Part shown: piece by piece, positions 42,763 through 52,989 of the stretch
Layout of the letters: every line of letters starts with the position of its first letter
Numbering within the stretch: position 1 is the stretch's first letter
Origin: Aldrovandia affinis
Lineage: Eukaryota > Chordata > Actinopteri > Notacanthiformes > Halosauridae
Reading direction: 5' to 3'
DNA: 64,000 bases
Assembly: GCA_029706075.1 (NCBI GenBank)
Contig: JAINUG010000258.1
Span: forward strand, 1,045,001-1,109,000
Program-made: the position numbers and the translations under genes
Notes under the pieces: generated by a model
Database searches by the model: none
What the model saw: the letters and a program-made list of their open reading frames with translations, nothing else
Told to the model about the DNA's origin: nothing

Positions 42763-43248
42763 TGTGAGGGAAATTTTCATTTTACTATGTTTTTCCTTTC
42801 TTATAAATGCATGAAAGGCCTAAACCTGATTGAGAGTGAACCTTTGACTTAGATAACCGAGCTTCTGCAGTGCAGGCCGAAGTATATATGACCTAAATAT
42901 ATGTACTTGTGTTTTCTTGGTATTTGCTTTGTTCCAGACATAAGTCTGGTGTGCTCCAATTGACTAAGTATTTAGATGTAGCGGTTTTGACACCTGCGCC
43001 CAAACTTGATGGCAGTTTAGAAGACAGGAAATAACAGCACTGTGGCGCACCTGTTGTTTTGGCCTGGGTATAAAGACTGTTGTATTTCTTTGTTCGGGAG
43101 CGACTCGCGTTGCTCAGACTAATTCTGAGTGAGTTGCTCCCGGACGGTAAATAAACATTCATATCTAAATATTGTGTTTGAGTCATTTGTTTGACTGATT
43201 GTCTCACTTACTAACAAATGCGATATTCATGTGTGAATTTCCACGACA
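42763..43248 (+). repeat. ERV2 3' LTR, 486 bp
   Basis: Aligns with 21023-21532 throughout. It is 24 bp shorter because of indels near 42812 (gcatgaaagg) and 42850-42890. TATAAA lies at 43069-43074 and AATAAA at 43149-43154. It is followed by the GTTG duplication (43249-43252). Confidence 0.92.
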
Positions 43249-43252
43249 GTTG

Positions 43253-44674
43253 CACTTCCAACAACATGACCCCCCGTCAGCTCCCCCCCGTCAGCTCCAT
43301 ACCCAACACCCACCTCCCCACCAGAGGGACAAGAATGAAGGATCCCAAATAACAGCTGTAACACAGTTGAATGTTCATCCATAAGGGTTTCCTTTCAAGC
43401 ACATGCATTTTGTACACCTAAATATCTACTTCTTCACACAACAGATGATCTCTGTCCCAAATCTACTTGTCTTTTCACCATGTTTTATTTTCCACAGAAC
43501 AATATTCCTCTGAATTCTGGGCTTCAGCAAGTGGGAGTTAATCTCTTTGGCCCCTTTTTCATAAAAGCCATTTGTAGAACAGTTTGGAATCAATGGCAGT
43601 TATTTAAACTAATAATCAAACTCGCAAGAGTTTTTAGAGTGTGAAATGATTTGTTTTTCTGTGGTTTTGGTACTTATTTAACACCTGATTTACTGTTTTA
43701 AGATTGTCCACAACAAAATTTGAATAATTCTTAAACAGCTTTACTTATTCTTTTTTTCCGTATTAAACAGTTATTTTTTAAACAGTATTAAAATAATGTA
43801 TTGGTGTTGTTAAAAAAATCATTTGTCCACCTTTGTCAGCAATTTATCAACACTTCAAAATGTATCCATATGAACCAACACTGAAGAATTTGTGAGAACC
43901 ACAAGCCTTTCCCTCTCTCGTCTCTTTTAGCTTGACTCGAAATTTTAGCAGTGATTAGGAAGCTGGTCAGCATGTAAACCCTGCAATTTACCTTCTGCAA
44001 TGTGTCACTGTGACTTCATTATTTTTCAAATCTGGGAAGCAGGAGGACAGATGGCCCCAACGCACAACAGAATGAGAGGGGGAGAGAAACTACTTCCTGT
44101 CAGGTGAAGGCCTAACTGCCACTGCTAGAACAAAAAGACTTATACACCATTTTACATTTTTAAATGACTGAAGCTGCTGAGTCCGTCATTCACCTGAGCA
44201 CCAATGAATTAATTTGGCTCATTGCTCGGCTTTGATTCAAATTATAGTATGCATGGGGTAATGCTAAAAGGGCCCTTAATGGTCTTTGTTAGGTGTGGGC
44301 TGAGAGGCAGTCATGGGGACACAGTTCAGATGCATCAGGGGAATTCTGTAACCCCCTTCCCAACTTCAAATTGTCCAAGAAAAAAAGCTGATTTAGGTGC
44401 TGGCGGAAGCCGTTGACAAGATATAAGAGCTGATGCCTTGTGGTATAATGAGCACTGTAAAGTAATAAAGAGAGGCTTGATCGGCAGTATAGTCTCAACA
44501 GAGAATGAATGGCTCCAGGCCGAGACCATCTACAGTAAAGAGGGGGGGAGCAAGCCTTATGTGAAAATCTCAGAACTGGGTCTTCACCAGGATTACAAAT
44601 CAAGGAAATGGCAACTTTTCCAATTACTACATATTTTTAATGATTAATTTTGTATGTATGTATTTTAATTATAT
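43253..44674. other. Unassigned flank right of ERV2
   Basis: No gene, repeat family or exon recognised on either strand. Confidence 0.5.
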
Positions 44675-44775
44675 GAATTAGTTCATGTATAAGTAGCATA
44701 TACTGTATTTGAAGAGGTTGTAAAGTCCACAACCTCTTCAAATACAGTATATGCTGCTTATACATGAACTAATTC
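44675..44775. repeat. Long hairpin: 47-bp arms, 7-nt loop
   Basis: Arms 44675-44721 and 44729-44775 are reverse complements with a single mismatch (aagtagcata against aagcagcata), separated by aaagtcc. It may be a degenerate palindromic MITE, a fold-back from a templated inversion, or a small-RNA precursor. No flanking duplication is clear. Confidence 0.85.
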
Positions 44776-44879
44776 AAATCATTCAAAATCTTTCAAAATG
44801 ACAGCTGAATCTTTAAAAATATTTCAAAACTGTCATAAAAAACTTAATACATAATCAAATTTGACTTCTCAAGGCAGTC

Positions 44880-45640
44880 GATGGAGTTTAAAACCCAGGC
44901 AACCGACGATGGGTTCCTCTTCTATGAAGTCCATGACCTCTGCAGATATGTGGTGTATGTTCCTGGTGCTACTTTAGACATTGGGAGCAGGTACGTAAAA
45001 GACAAGATTCAATTGCTGGAGAATAACACACAAATTGGAAACTCTCTTCAAGTTTGCTGGTTGCCACAGCATTGAATGACTTCAAGACCTCAAGCATCAA
45101 TGTTGCATTCTCATGGTACTGACATTGACATGTCTTTCGATCTGAGGCTCTTGGAGATGTGATGTAGAATGGATGCAATGCGCAGAAGGATGAATAACTA
45201 AGTCTAACGTTTGGGTTTTGCTGGATAAATGCATTGTGAAGGTTTTGTATAGTGTCTGTCAGAATCATCCTTTGACGTTTTACTTTTTCTTGGTGATGGT
45301 GGCTTGCTTGTCTGTCGTTATCCTTGCATTATTTTCCCAAAACTTGTGAACACTTGGGATATGGTCTGGACAAAACTAGGCTTCCTTTGTTTTGGTATAT
45401 TTTCTCTCAGTGTTTTATAAGTCAAGCCAAACTCATGAACCCGATGGATAAAGGCGATACTTCTTGAGAATTCTGCAGGACAAAGACAGTTTTGGATGCT
45501 GTGATGCAAGTTTGCCTCTTCTGTGAGTGTGAGGAGCATTTATTTTCAGCTCTGCAGTCATTGCATGGTGGAAGAGCAGTGATCCTTTGATTAAAGAATT
45601 TCAGAGTTTGCTCCCTTGAATCATCATCTCTGTTTGGGTC
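44880..45640 (-). pseudogene. Unrecognised TE-like protein fragments (S-x-S-x-F...PF...DR-x-TC-x-C motif)
   Basis: Minus-strand frames 45539-45318 (LTEEANLHHSIQNCLCPAEF) and 45268-44969 are adjacent and appear to be one broken gene. The second holds LSYSSFCALHPFYITSPRAS then DRKTCQCQYHENATLMLEVL. From memory, similar motifs with a Cys-His pattern occur in multicopy uncharacterised fish and arthropod proteins that look transposon-borne; I cannot name the family. Codons below 44969 (FIEEEPIVGCLGF) may continue it. Stops and shifts show it is not functional here. The Cys/His spacing may bind metal (inference). Confidence 0.5.
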
Positions 45641-46365
45641 CGAGGTGAGTCTTATGTCTTTTCATTTTGTTGACAAAAACTCAGGACACAAGTTCAATCG
45701 ACTAGAAAGTACATTAAAATCCTTTTTAAATTCTAACTTTTGATACTTATGAAATTATTTGCTCAATTAATACTACTGTTACGGAGGAGTAAACACACAC
45801 AGTGGGGGATCAGTTTTTGACAGGAATAAACTTTATTGACACATGCACCCTGTTATATACCCACAGATCACGTCAATTTCAGCACATCTCATTGGCTGTT
45901 ATCATTGTTCATCATACAATTGAGAGCACACTTATTTTCATATATGTCAACATGTTTAGTGTATTTAGCACTGGTTTCTTTAATATTGTTGTAATTCTGT
46001 GATTTTTTGGGGTTCTAAAATAAAAATAAAGTCTCAGACATAAAGCTATGCAGTAGTTTCTGTGCAAGTGTATGAACACAATAATTTGTGGTGGAAACTG
46101 CTGCGATGCAAGGGGCACCAGCTAAAATATTAGCTAGGGCACCAAATTGGTCAGGGCCGGCTCTGAACTCACAGTTTGATTAAGATGAATCCACACTGAA
46201 GTATTAAAGAGGCACAATATGTTACTGGAGATATCATAGAAAGTAAACATTTTTTAAAATTGATAAAAAAGATTTTTAAGTCAACTCTTTCACCACTTAG
46301 TAAAAGTAGTTTTTCTTTTCTATTTGGAAATCTATCAAATCTTTGTTCTTTTTTTGTTTCAGATT
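45641..46365. other. Unassigned stretch
   Basis: Low-complexity and short frames only; no family recognised. Confidence 0.45.
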
Positions 46366-46715
46366 TTCTCCCACTTTCTCCAAATTCAGTAACCAATTAC
46401 ACCCTCTATTTTTCATGTGAATCCCCCCTCGTATTGCGAGTTTGCTGCCATAGCCCTGTGACCGGCAGTGACAGAGGCAAAGTAATGTCTCCTCCAGACT
46501 TGCTAAGCCTGTCAACCATAACTCCGGTACTCCAGAGCCACTTCTATATGCAGCGGACTCATGTTGGCTTCCCTCACCCCCTCCCTGTGGCGGACAGCCA
46601 ATTGCTGCCCCCTAGTGGCACTCTCAGTCAGAGCCGACTCTGGCGCGGCTGGTGGAATCCCAGTCGCAGTGGCCCTGGTCAAACTTTACAACCGCTAGAC
46701 CACTCGGGAGGCTAA
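46366..46715. repeat. Dispersed SINE-like repeat, copy 2 (longer)
   Basis: Shares with 20155-20375 the blocks ttttctccca, ccaattacaccctctattt, tttgctgcc and cggacagccaat followed by tgctgcccccta. It extends further right to ctagaccactcgggaggc, a tRNA-like or 7SL-like end. The plus-strand 151-codon frame across it is incidental. Confidence 0.6.
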
Positions 46716-47142
46716 ACTTGGCTACCTTTTAACCACTTTTCCCAACACTCCAGCAAAATAATAATCATCACCAGTTACAATGACTACCACATAAATGGTA
46801 ATGATTAATCAAAATGAAAGAATGCAGCCATGGGTAAGTAGCTATGCACTGCGCTGTTGCAATAAGGCCAGGGTTAATTATGACATCAGGCAGTCTGAGA
46901 TTCAAGGCAGGAGCAGGAGGACGAGGTCCTCAAACAGGGCTTTCGAAGGAAAAATGCTGGCGTAAGTGGAGCATGGTTTGGCAAGCACATCTGGTCTACT
47001 TGCTGAACTCTAAAGTACATTGGAAATTGAGCGTGGTGGGAAGGGGGAATTCTCGGAGTGTTGCAACATGTTCAAGAAATGAGTGGGACCTTGACGTTTT
47101 TAATTACCCCTAATTACAACATGAATGCTAATAACTGAATTA
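46716..47142. other. Unassigned stretch
   Basis: One 89-codon plus-strand frame (46844-47113) without family features. Nothing else seen. Confidence 0.45.
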
Positions 47143-47749
47143 CAGTGGTGTATAGTAACAAAGTAGAAATACTTTGTTACAGTACTTAAGTAGTTTTTTT
47201 GGGTATCTGTACTTTATTTTACTATTTCTATTTCTGACAACTTTCACTTTTACTTCTCTACATTTTCCAAAGAAGACTGATACTTTTACTCCAATATATT
47301 TCCCATAAGCATCTTTGTTACTCGTTACTACAACAAAATAAAATCGGAAGACATTTGGTAGCCAATGATTTTGAAACACAACTGCAAGAAGTTAGATCAT
47401 TGGTTAATCAAGTTAATGCGCAAGTGCAAACGGGTGCCCTCAAAGCCGCGGTTAAAATTCTAATTTCATTCAAGTACAGGCATGTCGACGGACTAGTACG
47501 TGAATCATTGGGGAAGAAGACTTCATGATGGAGATTGATTTGGAAATGGCACCTGTTACTCCGGCAGTAACAAATGACTGTGTAGAAGATGAACACCCTT
47601 GGCTATATTTGCAAGAAATGTTTTCTTATCTTGAAGGAAAAGATTCATCCTACGGAATGAAGTGCCGCTTATGCCTACCGAAAACGACTGAGATATTGGC
47701 ATTCAAGAACTCCCCGTCCAACCTCAAGAAACACATTGAGGTAAATTAA
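47143..47749 (+). mobile_element. 5' part of a hAT-type transposon with BED finger exon
   Basis: Starts CAGTGGTGTATAGTAACAAAG, with internal copies of actttgttac typical of fish hAT ends (47143-47400). Plus-strand codons 47525-47749 then encode a BED-type zinc finger: YGMKCRLCLPKTTEILAFK then NSPSNLKKHIE (C-x2-C...H). The exon ends at a good donor (gag|gtaaatt, about 47740), as in autonomous elements with introns. No right terminal repeat and no catalytic part were found, so only the head remains. Confidence 0.65.
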
Positions 47750-48186
47750 GATGAATCCCGTGAGCCGCAACATTAATGTTTAGTTACTTATCATCATTAG
47801 CATAGCCTGTTCACAGCAATTCCCACAGGATTGTGTAGCTAATGTTAGCTATCTGTGGCAGGGGAGAAAGGGGGGGATAACAAGGTAACATGGCGTATGT
47901 CTGGCTGACGTTCGCTAGCTATAATGAATAGAATGAGACCATTAGTGTAGACAGATTGCTAGCGAGTTAGGCAGCTGACGAATTGTTGACAGTTGCAAGA
48001 GAGATTTAGTTGATTTGAGTCATCTTAGCTACTGTAGCTAATGTTAGCTATAACTTAGCTATCATTGCATTGCAGTGCTAGTAGAGTTGAGGAGGAATAC
48101 AATGATAACTAGAAAAAATTCCCCAGAAATGTTGAGGGTGCCTGCTACCCACACACAAGCAGTAACGCACACACACACACAGATGT
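47750..48186. other. Probable hAT intron sequence with (CA)n
   Basis: Follows the splice donor. A short CA repeat (48168-48181) precedes the Gypsy-2 insertion point, and a GT/GA repeat resumes after it at 52945-52975. No coding seen. Confidence 0.45.
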
Positions 48187-48353
48187 TGTTCCAGCATGCT
48201 AGGAATGTAATACATGAATGATGACAGACACGCATTTGCAGTTCAGCCATGTAATATAGAAAGTGCCCGTCACAGGTCCCTGAGCCCGGGTCATGCAGAC
48301 AACAACAAAACTAGTCGATTGCCGATGGCATCGATCTAACTAGACCCGTAACA
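48187..48353 (-). repeat. Gypsy-2 3' LTR (167 bp)
   Basis: On the plus strand it runs TGTTCCAGCATG...CCCGTAACA. It pairs with 52760-52917 and carries an extra 9 bp (ggcatcgat region). Confidence 0.9.
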
Positions 48354-48560
48354 TCCTCCTTTTCCAAGTAAACACAACACATTAGAAGATAGTGCAAAAG
48401 TAAATTACTTTCCTATCATACAACAATGTAACCATGCAATAGCAGTAGGCTAACTTATAAATTTTCCTATCGTGTAACAGCATAACAATGTAACAACAGT
48501 ATGGTAACATGTATCTTCCTTTTTCTTTTTTCACACGGCAACAGCCATACATCATACTCA

Positions 48561-49361
48561 TTACATAGTGAGTCTCAGAGGTGGTTTAGACAGCCGTCCA
48601 ACCCTAGTGTAAGTGTGCCCATCTGAAGGCGGGGCACCAACTGGACTAGAAGGGGCCTTGGGTGTGGACCTGACGGGGCTTGGCTCAGTTACAGTTGGGG
48701 GAGCCTCTGCGGCAGTCTCAGGAGCAGAGGCTGCCTCTGGAGCATGTGCTGCCTCAGGCCCATCCGTTTTGTCCGTGGCTCTCGCAGTTGGTTTGGCCAC
48801 TCTGAGGTCAACCCTGTTACGTTGGTACAGGGAGCCATCAACATCCACCAGATAAGATCTCGGTGCAACCCTGTGAAGGCAGGTCCCGACTCTCCAATGG
48901 CCAGTGTTATCACCCGGCAGGGGCTTCATCCGGACAGTTTCTCCGACCTCCAGCTCCGGAAAGTCCCAGGCAGACCTGTCATAGAAGGATTTAGCCAGTT
49001 GCTTCCTGTGGCGCAGCTTTTCAGTGACCCCTACCATGATGACTGGTTCGAGGAGTTTGTAGGTCGCCGGAATAGAAGTATTCAGTCGGCGGGACATGAG
49101 GCGTTGTGCCGGGCTGCTGCCCATGTTTTCGGTGGGAGTATTTCTCCAGTGCAGTATGGCTTTCCAGGGGTCATCACCATCATGCGCGGCTTTGCGCAGC
49201 AGATTCTTCACAATCTTCACGGCCGACTTCGCCTTGCCATTCGCCTTCGGGTGTCTCGGAGAGGAAGTCACATGCTCGAACTCCCATTCAGAGGTGAAGC
49301 GCGTGAACTGAGAGGTAAACTGAGGGCCATTGTCCGTAATGACCCTTTCTGGCTGGCTATG
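48561..49361 (-). pseudogene. pol: Gypsy-2 integrase, core distal half and C-terminus
   Basis: Minus-strand codons from about 49345: ERVITDNGPQFTSQF (second Asp), then frame 49271-48561 with SSPRHPKANGKAKSAVKIVK. In this family the motif is normally GKAE with the catalytic Glu; here the codon is Lys. A GPY/F-like C-terminus (WDFPELEVGETVRMKPL, GTCLHRVAPRSYLV) and a long Ala/Pro-rich tail to LSKPPLRLTM follow. An in-frame TGA near 49362 separates it from the proximal half. Integrase activity is not expected. Confidence 0.83.
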
Positions 49362-49943
49362 TCATGAGAACTGTGCTTTACATCGCTTGATGACTGTCTC
49401 TGCAGACATGTCGGGGAGAAGCTCAATCTCCCAAAAATCGGAATAGTGGTCGACTATGAGGAGGTAATCCTTCTGACTGTGGGTGAACATGTCCATGCTC
49501 AGGATTTGCCACAGCCTGGTAGGCAGGTCATGTGAGAGCATGGTCTCCTTTTGCTGATTGTGAGTATACACATTGCAGGTCGAGCAGGTACTCACAAAGT
49601 CCTTAATCTCCGTCTGCATGTTGGGCCAGTACAAGGTCTCCTGAGCGTGTCGGTAGCATGCTTCTCCTCCTATGTGACTCGAATGTATGCATGTCAGCAT
49701 CTCTGGGCGCAGCGATTTTGGGATGATGACCTTTTGCCCCCGGAATAGAACACCATTCTGCACACTGATCTCATCCCTGAAGGGCCAGTATTCTCTAGCA
49801 ATGAGAGGTGCTTCTTCCTTCACATCTGGCCAGCCCACGAGAACTGTGTTCTTCAGTGCCTGCAGACACTCATCTCGGTCAGTGTGCCGCCTGATCTGTT
49901 CCAGACGCTGGCTACTCACATTCAAGTAGTCCGCCTGGTTCAC
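49362..49943 (-). pseudogene. pol: Gypsy-2 integrase, zinc finger and first catalytic Asp
   Basis: 193-residue frame. The HHCC finger is complete (HSSHIGGEACYRHAQETLYW with FVSTCSTCNVY), followed by LSMDMFTHSQKDYLLIVDHY (first catalytic Asp). It ends KAQFS at a TGA stop, beyond which the same frame continues in 49361-48561. The N-terminal finger helps multimerisation and DNA binding in this family. Confidence 0.85.
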
Positions 49944-50091
49944 ATGCTGTACATCCTCTTGCTCTTGCTGCAGGGAGCAGATAGCGTGCCACTGGTATAC
50001 TGTTCCTCTGCCGGCCGCATCCTGCTGTAGCTCTCCTGAGCGTGTCGCTGATGAACATCTCAGACCCTGGTTTGTAGATTACCCTCAGGTC

Positions 50092-50502
50092 TTAGCTCTG
50101 CAGGGTCATGAGCATGCTCTGAAGTCTCTTGGGTGCGTTAAGGAGAGGCTTGCTGAAGATAGAGATCAGAGGCTTATGGTCTGTCTCTGCTGTGATTGGG
50201 TCACGGCCGTATAGGTAGTGGTGAAACCTCTGGCAGGCGAAGATGATGCTGAGACACTCTTTCTCAATCTGTGCATAGTTTTTTTCCGCGGGGGTAAGAG
50301 CTCTCGAAGCAAATGCGATTGGCTGGCCTTCCTGCATGAGGCAGCATCTGAGACCGCTCTGACTGGCATCACTCTGGATTGTGATTGGCTTGGTCACATC
50401 ATAGTAGCGCAGGACGGGCATGGTTGTGGCTAGTGACTTGAGCACATAAACCGCTGCCTCGTGTTTAGGTAGCCAGTGCCAGGGTGTGTCTTTGTCCAGC
50501 AA
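50092..50502 (-). pseudogene. pol: Gypsy-2 RNase H
   Basis: 136-residue frame with ITIQSDASQSGLRCCLMQEG (first Asp), IAFASRALTPAEKNYAQIEKE (Glu) and AETDHKPLISIFSKPL (Asp). The RT connection (KHEAAVYVLKSLATTMPVL) precedes it. A frame change near 50480 separates it from RT. Confidence 0.85.
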
Positions 50503-52147
50503 GCGTCGCAGCGGCTCGCAGACACTCGATAGATGAACTTGGCCAAGTAGTTGGCAAAGCCAATGAGGCGCTGTACAACTTTGGCGTCCGTCGAGTTGGG
50601 CATGTCGATGATGGCTCTCACCTTCTCCGGGTCAGGCTTCAGTCTGGCAGATGAGAGGATGTGGCCGTGAAACTGCACCTCAGCCACCTTGAACTGCAGC
50701 TTCTTCAGGCCCAGCCGCAACTTGACCTCGCGGCAGCATTCCATCAACGCCACAAGCTTGGCGTCATGGTCACTCTTAGCCTCCTTGTCTGTGTCTCCAC
50801 AGCCCACGACCAGGATGTCATCTGCGATGGGTCGATGCCCTTCAGACCAGCCAGGAGCTCGTGCTGCTTACGCTGATACACCTCAGGTGCCACGGACACT
50901 CCGAATGGTAGCTTGAGCCACCGCTTCCTCCCCCAGGGGGTCCAGAACGTGGTCATGAGACTGCTCTCATAGTCCAGTTTGCACTGCAGAAATGCATCCC
51001 GGGCATCCACTAAGGTGAAGACTCTGGCCTTTGGCAGTTTGTACAAGACGTCCTCCAAGGTAGGCATGATGTAATAAGAGCGCTTCAGGGCCTTGTTCAA
51101 GAACTTGGGATCAATGCATATTCTTAGTTTTTCTGGCTTTTTCACAATCACCATGTTGCTGATCCAATCTGTAGGGTCCGTGACTGGCGCCATGTGGCCA
51201 TCAGCCTCATACTTGTCCAGCTGGGCTTTCACTGCTGCTTTCATCGCGATGGGAACATTGGGATCCAGGTCAAAGTGGACCTCCCCAGGTACAGATTCCA
51301 CAGGAGAGTTGAATACATCACTGTATTTGTTGATCAGCTGTTCCTTGGTTAGGGCTCCCGGCTGTGCATGTTCCACTTTGAGCACATCCCCTGGAATTGT
51401 GAACTGCATGAGACCTAAGCGTTCACAGGTGGAGCCTGACAGAAAAGGATGTTGGCTTGTCTTCACTATTTCGAATGAGAGCTTGTGCGTTTGGCCTCTC
51501 ACTGTACATTCAGTTTCAAAGATGCCCATGGAGCTCAGTGTTTCCCCAGAGTACAGCTTCAGTCTTGTATCACTCGGGCGGAGAGGTGCATCATGAGCCA
51601 GCCTTTTCTTGTCTTGAAAGCCCATTACATTGCATGTGGCTCCAGAGTCCAACTGACAATGTTGTGGCTTGTTGTGGAGTCGTAGTGTCACAAACCATTT
51701 ATTTCCTTTGGTGTGCACTGCACCGATTGACTCATGCATGCATAAGTCCTCTCCATCACTGTTTGGCTCTGAGCATTCTGCAGTATTTTCCACACAGTTT
51801 ACTTTCCCATCAGTATGCCCCTTTTTGCTTTTTCGACACACTTTTGCAAAATGGTTATGTGTTCCACATGATATGCATTGTTTCCCAAATGCTGGGCAAT
51901 GTTCTCTGCCGTTTGAGTGCGAATTGCCACAGTATTTGCATGCATTACCTGTGTCTCCGGTTCTGGGTGGGTTGCTCTGCTTCCATTGGTTTTGCCTAGA
52001 ATGTTGCTTAGCAACGGCGTGCACAGCCTCTGTGTGCGGAGGACTCGTTGTTGCCATTTCCATCGCTCTCATTCGAATGTCCGTTTGCTCTGCTGCGCGG
52101 CACATCTCGATGGCGGTAATCAACGTCAGTCCCTTTTCTCTCAGCAA
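50430..52147 (-). pseudogene. pol: Gypsy-2 nucleocapsid, protease and RT
   Basis: Frame 52147-50744 (467 residues): zinc knuckles CKYCGNSHSNGREHC and CISCGTHNHFAKVC (about 75-115), protease HCQLDSGATCNVMGF (Asp-Ser-Gly, about 170-185), RT with MVIVKKPEKLRICIDPK and VFTLVDARDAFLQCKLD (first Asp). A frameshift near 50830 moves coding to 50807-50430, where the active site appears as (I)ADDILVVGCGD and VAEVQFHGHILSSARLKPDP follows. It is a single Gag-Pol-like reading unit, as in several Gypsy families. Broken by the shift. Confidence 0.85.
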
Positions 52148-52197
52148 CCTGCGCCTAATGCTCTCGTTTGCAACGCCCAGTACTATCTAATCACGGA

Positions 52198-52566
52198 TCA
52201 TTTCATCTTTGAACTGTCCATACTCACAGGTTGCTGCCCTTTCTCTCGCCTCGTCACAAAGTTATCAATGGATTCTCCCTCCTCCTGCTTGTAACTCCTG
52301 AAAACGTACCTCTCACATATCATGTTCGTCGCTGGTTTGAAATACTTCTCCAACTCATCCAGTATAACGGCGGGATCCCCCTGACCCGGTACAGAAAGGT
52401 TCAAGTTGTGACGGTAGACATGTCTGCATTCACTTCCCATCACGCTCCTCAGAGTTGCAGCTTGTATTTTCTTGTCCTTCTCAGCTATGCCAGTGACAAG
52501 GACATAGTCTTCATATTCGGCCCGAAATATGTCCCAATTGATGCTCCAATCACCCGTGAAGCTCAT
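52198..52566 (-). pseudogene. gag: Gypsy-2 gag (capsid part)
   Basis: Start codon at 52566 (MSFTGDWSINWDIFRAEYED), about 180 bp from the PBS. Typical capsid features: KKIQAATLRSVMGSECRHVY, FKPATNMICERYVFRSYKQE, ESIDNFVTR. A frameshift near 52240 and a TAG near 52185 (in IRD*IVLG) separate it from the nucleocapsid frame. Confidence 0.85.
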
Positions 52567-52743
52567 AGGTGACGTTGGTGGAATATTTAACGTTAGCCGC
52601 CATGCTAGCTACCGCCGGTGTGTTACTGGATAACGTTAGCTCCTCTGTCTCGTCTTCAGCATAACCACTGGACTCCAGTTCTGACATGCACACTGCCTAA
52701 TACTCGGCTAACATACGAAATAACAAAATAAGAAACGAGTACA

Positions 52744-52759
52744 CCCACTTCTGACACCA
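52744..52759 (-). other. Gypsy-2 primer binding site, tRNA-Leu(CAA)-like
   Basis: The minus strand TGGTGTCAGAAGTGGG lies directly next to the LTR. It is the exact complement of the 3' end of vertebrate tRNA-Leu(CAA), as remembered. Confidence 0.8.
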
Positions 52760-52917
52760 TGTTCCAGTATGCTAGGACTGTAATACATGAATGATGACAG
52801 ACACGCATTTGCAGTTCAGCCATGTAATATAGAAAGTGCCCGTCACAGGTCCCTGAGCCCGGGTCATGCAGACAACAACAAAACTAGTCGATTGCCGATC
52901 TAACTAGACCTGTAACA
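52760..52917 (-). repeat. Gypsy-2 5' LTR (158 bp)
   Basis: On the plus strand it runs TGTTCCAGTATG...CCTGTAACA. It pairs with 48187-48353 and is followed by the GATGT duplication. Confidence 0.9.
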
Positions 52918-52944
52918 GATGTGTAGGAGAGGAGTAGAGAGATA

Positions 52945-52976
52945 CGTGTGTGTGTGTGTGTGTGAGAGAGAGAATG
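52945..52976 (+). repeat. (GT)n/(GA)n microsatellite
   Basis: gtgtgtgtgtgtgtgtg followed by agagagaga. Confidence 0.85.
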
Positions 52977-52989
52977 TGTGAGTGTGCCT

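Larger units (their letters stand above)
21023..43248 (+). mobile_element. ERV2: gamma-like endogenous retrovirus, complete ends, many nested insertions
   Basis: LTR-PBS-leader-gag-pro-pol-env-PPT-LTR order is preserved over 22.2 kb, flanked by GTTG duplications. The native provirus should be close to 9 kb; the rest is Gypsy-1 (22912-29719) with its hAT, a hAT MITE (29830-30730), L2-D (34079-35722), an unassigned segment (36474-37068) and a piggyBac (37073-39942) with its hAT. Frames resume after each insertion. The LTRs differ by several indels (510 against 486 bp), so ERV2 is old relative to its guests. A stop in gag, several pol/env frameshifts and YVND in RT make it defective. It belongs to the same broad group as ERV1. 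Confidence 0.92.
48187..52917 (-). mobile_element. Gypsy-2: Ty3/Gypsy retrotransposon with very short LTRs
   Basis: LTRs 48187-48353 (167 bp) and 52760-52917 (158 bp) differ by three substitutions and one 9-bp indel by eye. Target duplication GATGT at 48182-48186 and 52918-52922. The polypurine tract is at 48354-48368 (minus strand AAAAGGAGGA) and the PBS at 52744-52759. Gag, protease, RT, RNase H and integrase follow in Gypsy order on the minus strand. Near-identical LTRs make it one of the youngest insertions here, yet its frames are broken. Confidence 0.92.

Noticed and set aside
44675-44775. Calling a microRNA gene
   Set aside because: The hairpin is almost perfectly paired and longer than usual for a miRNA; without expression or conservation it is listed only as a repeat.
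48744-49367. 207-codon plus-strand frame, and 51093-52294 plus-strand frames
   Set aside because: Antisense shadows of Gypsy-2 integrase and gag/protease/RT, which carry the real motifs.
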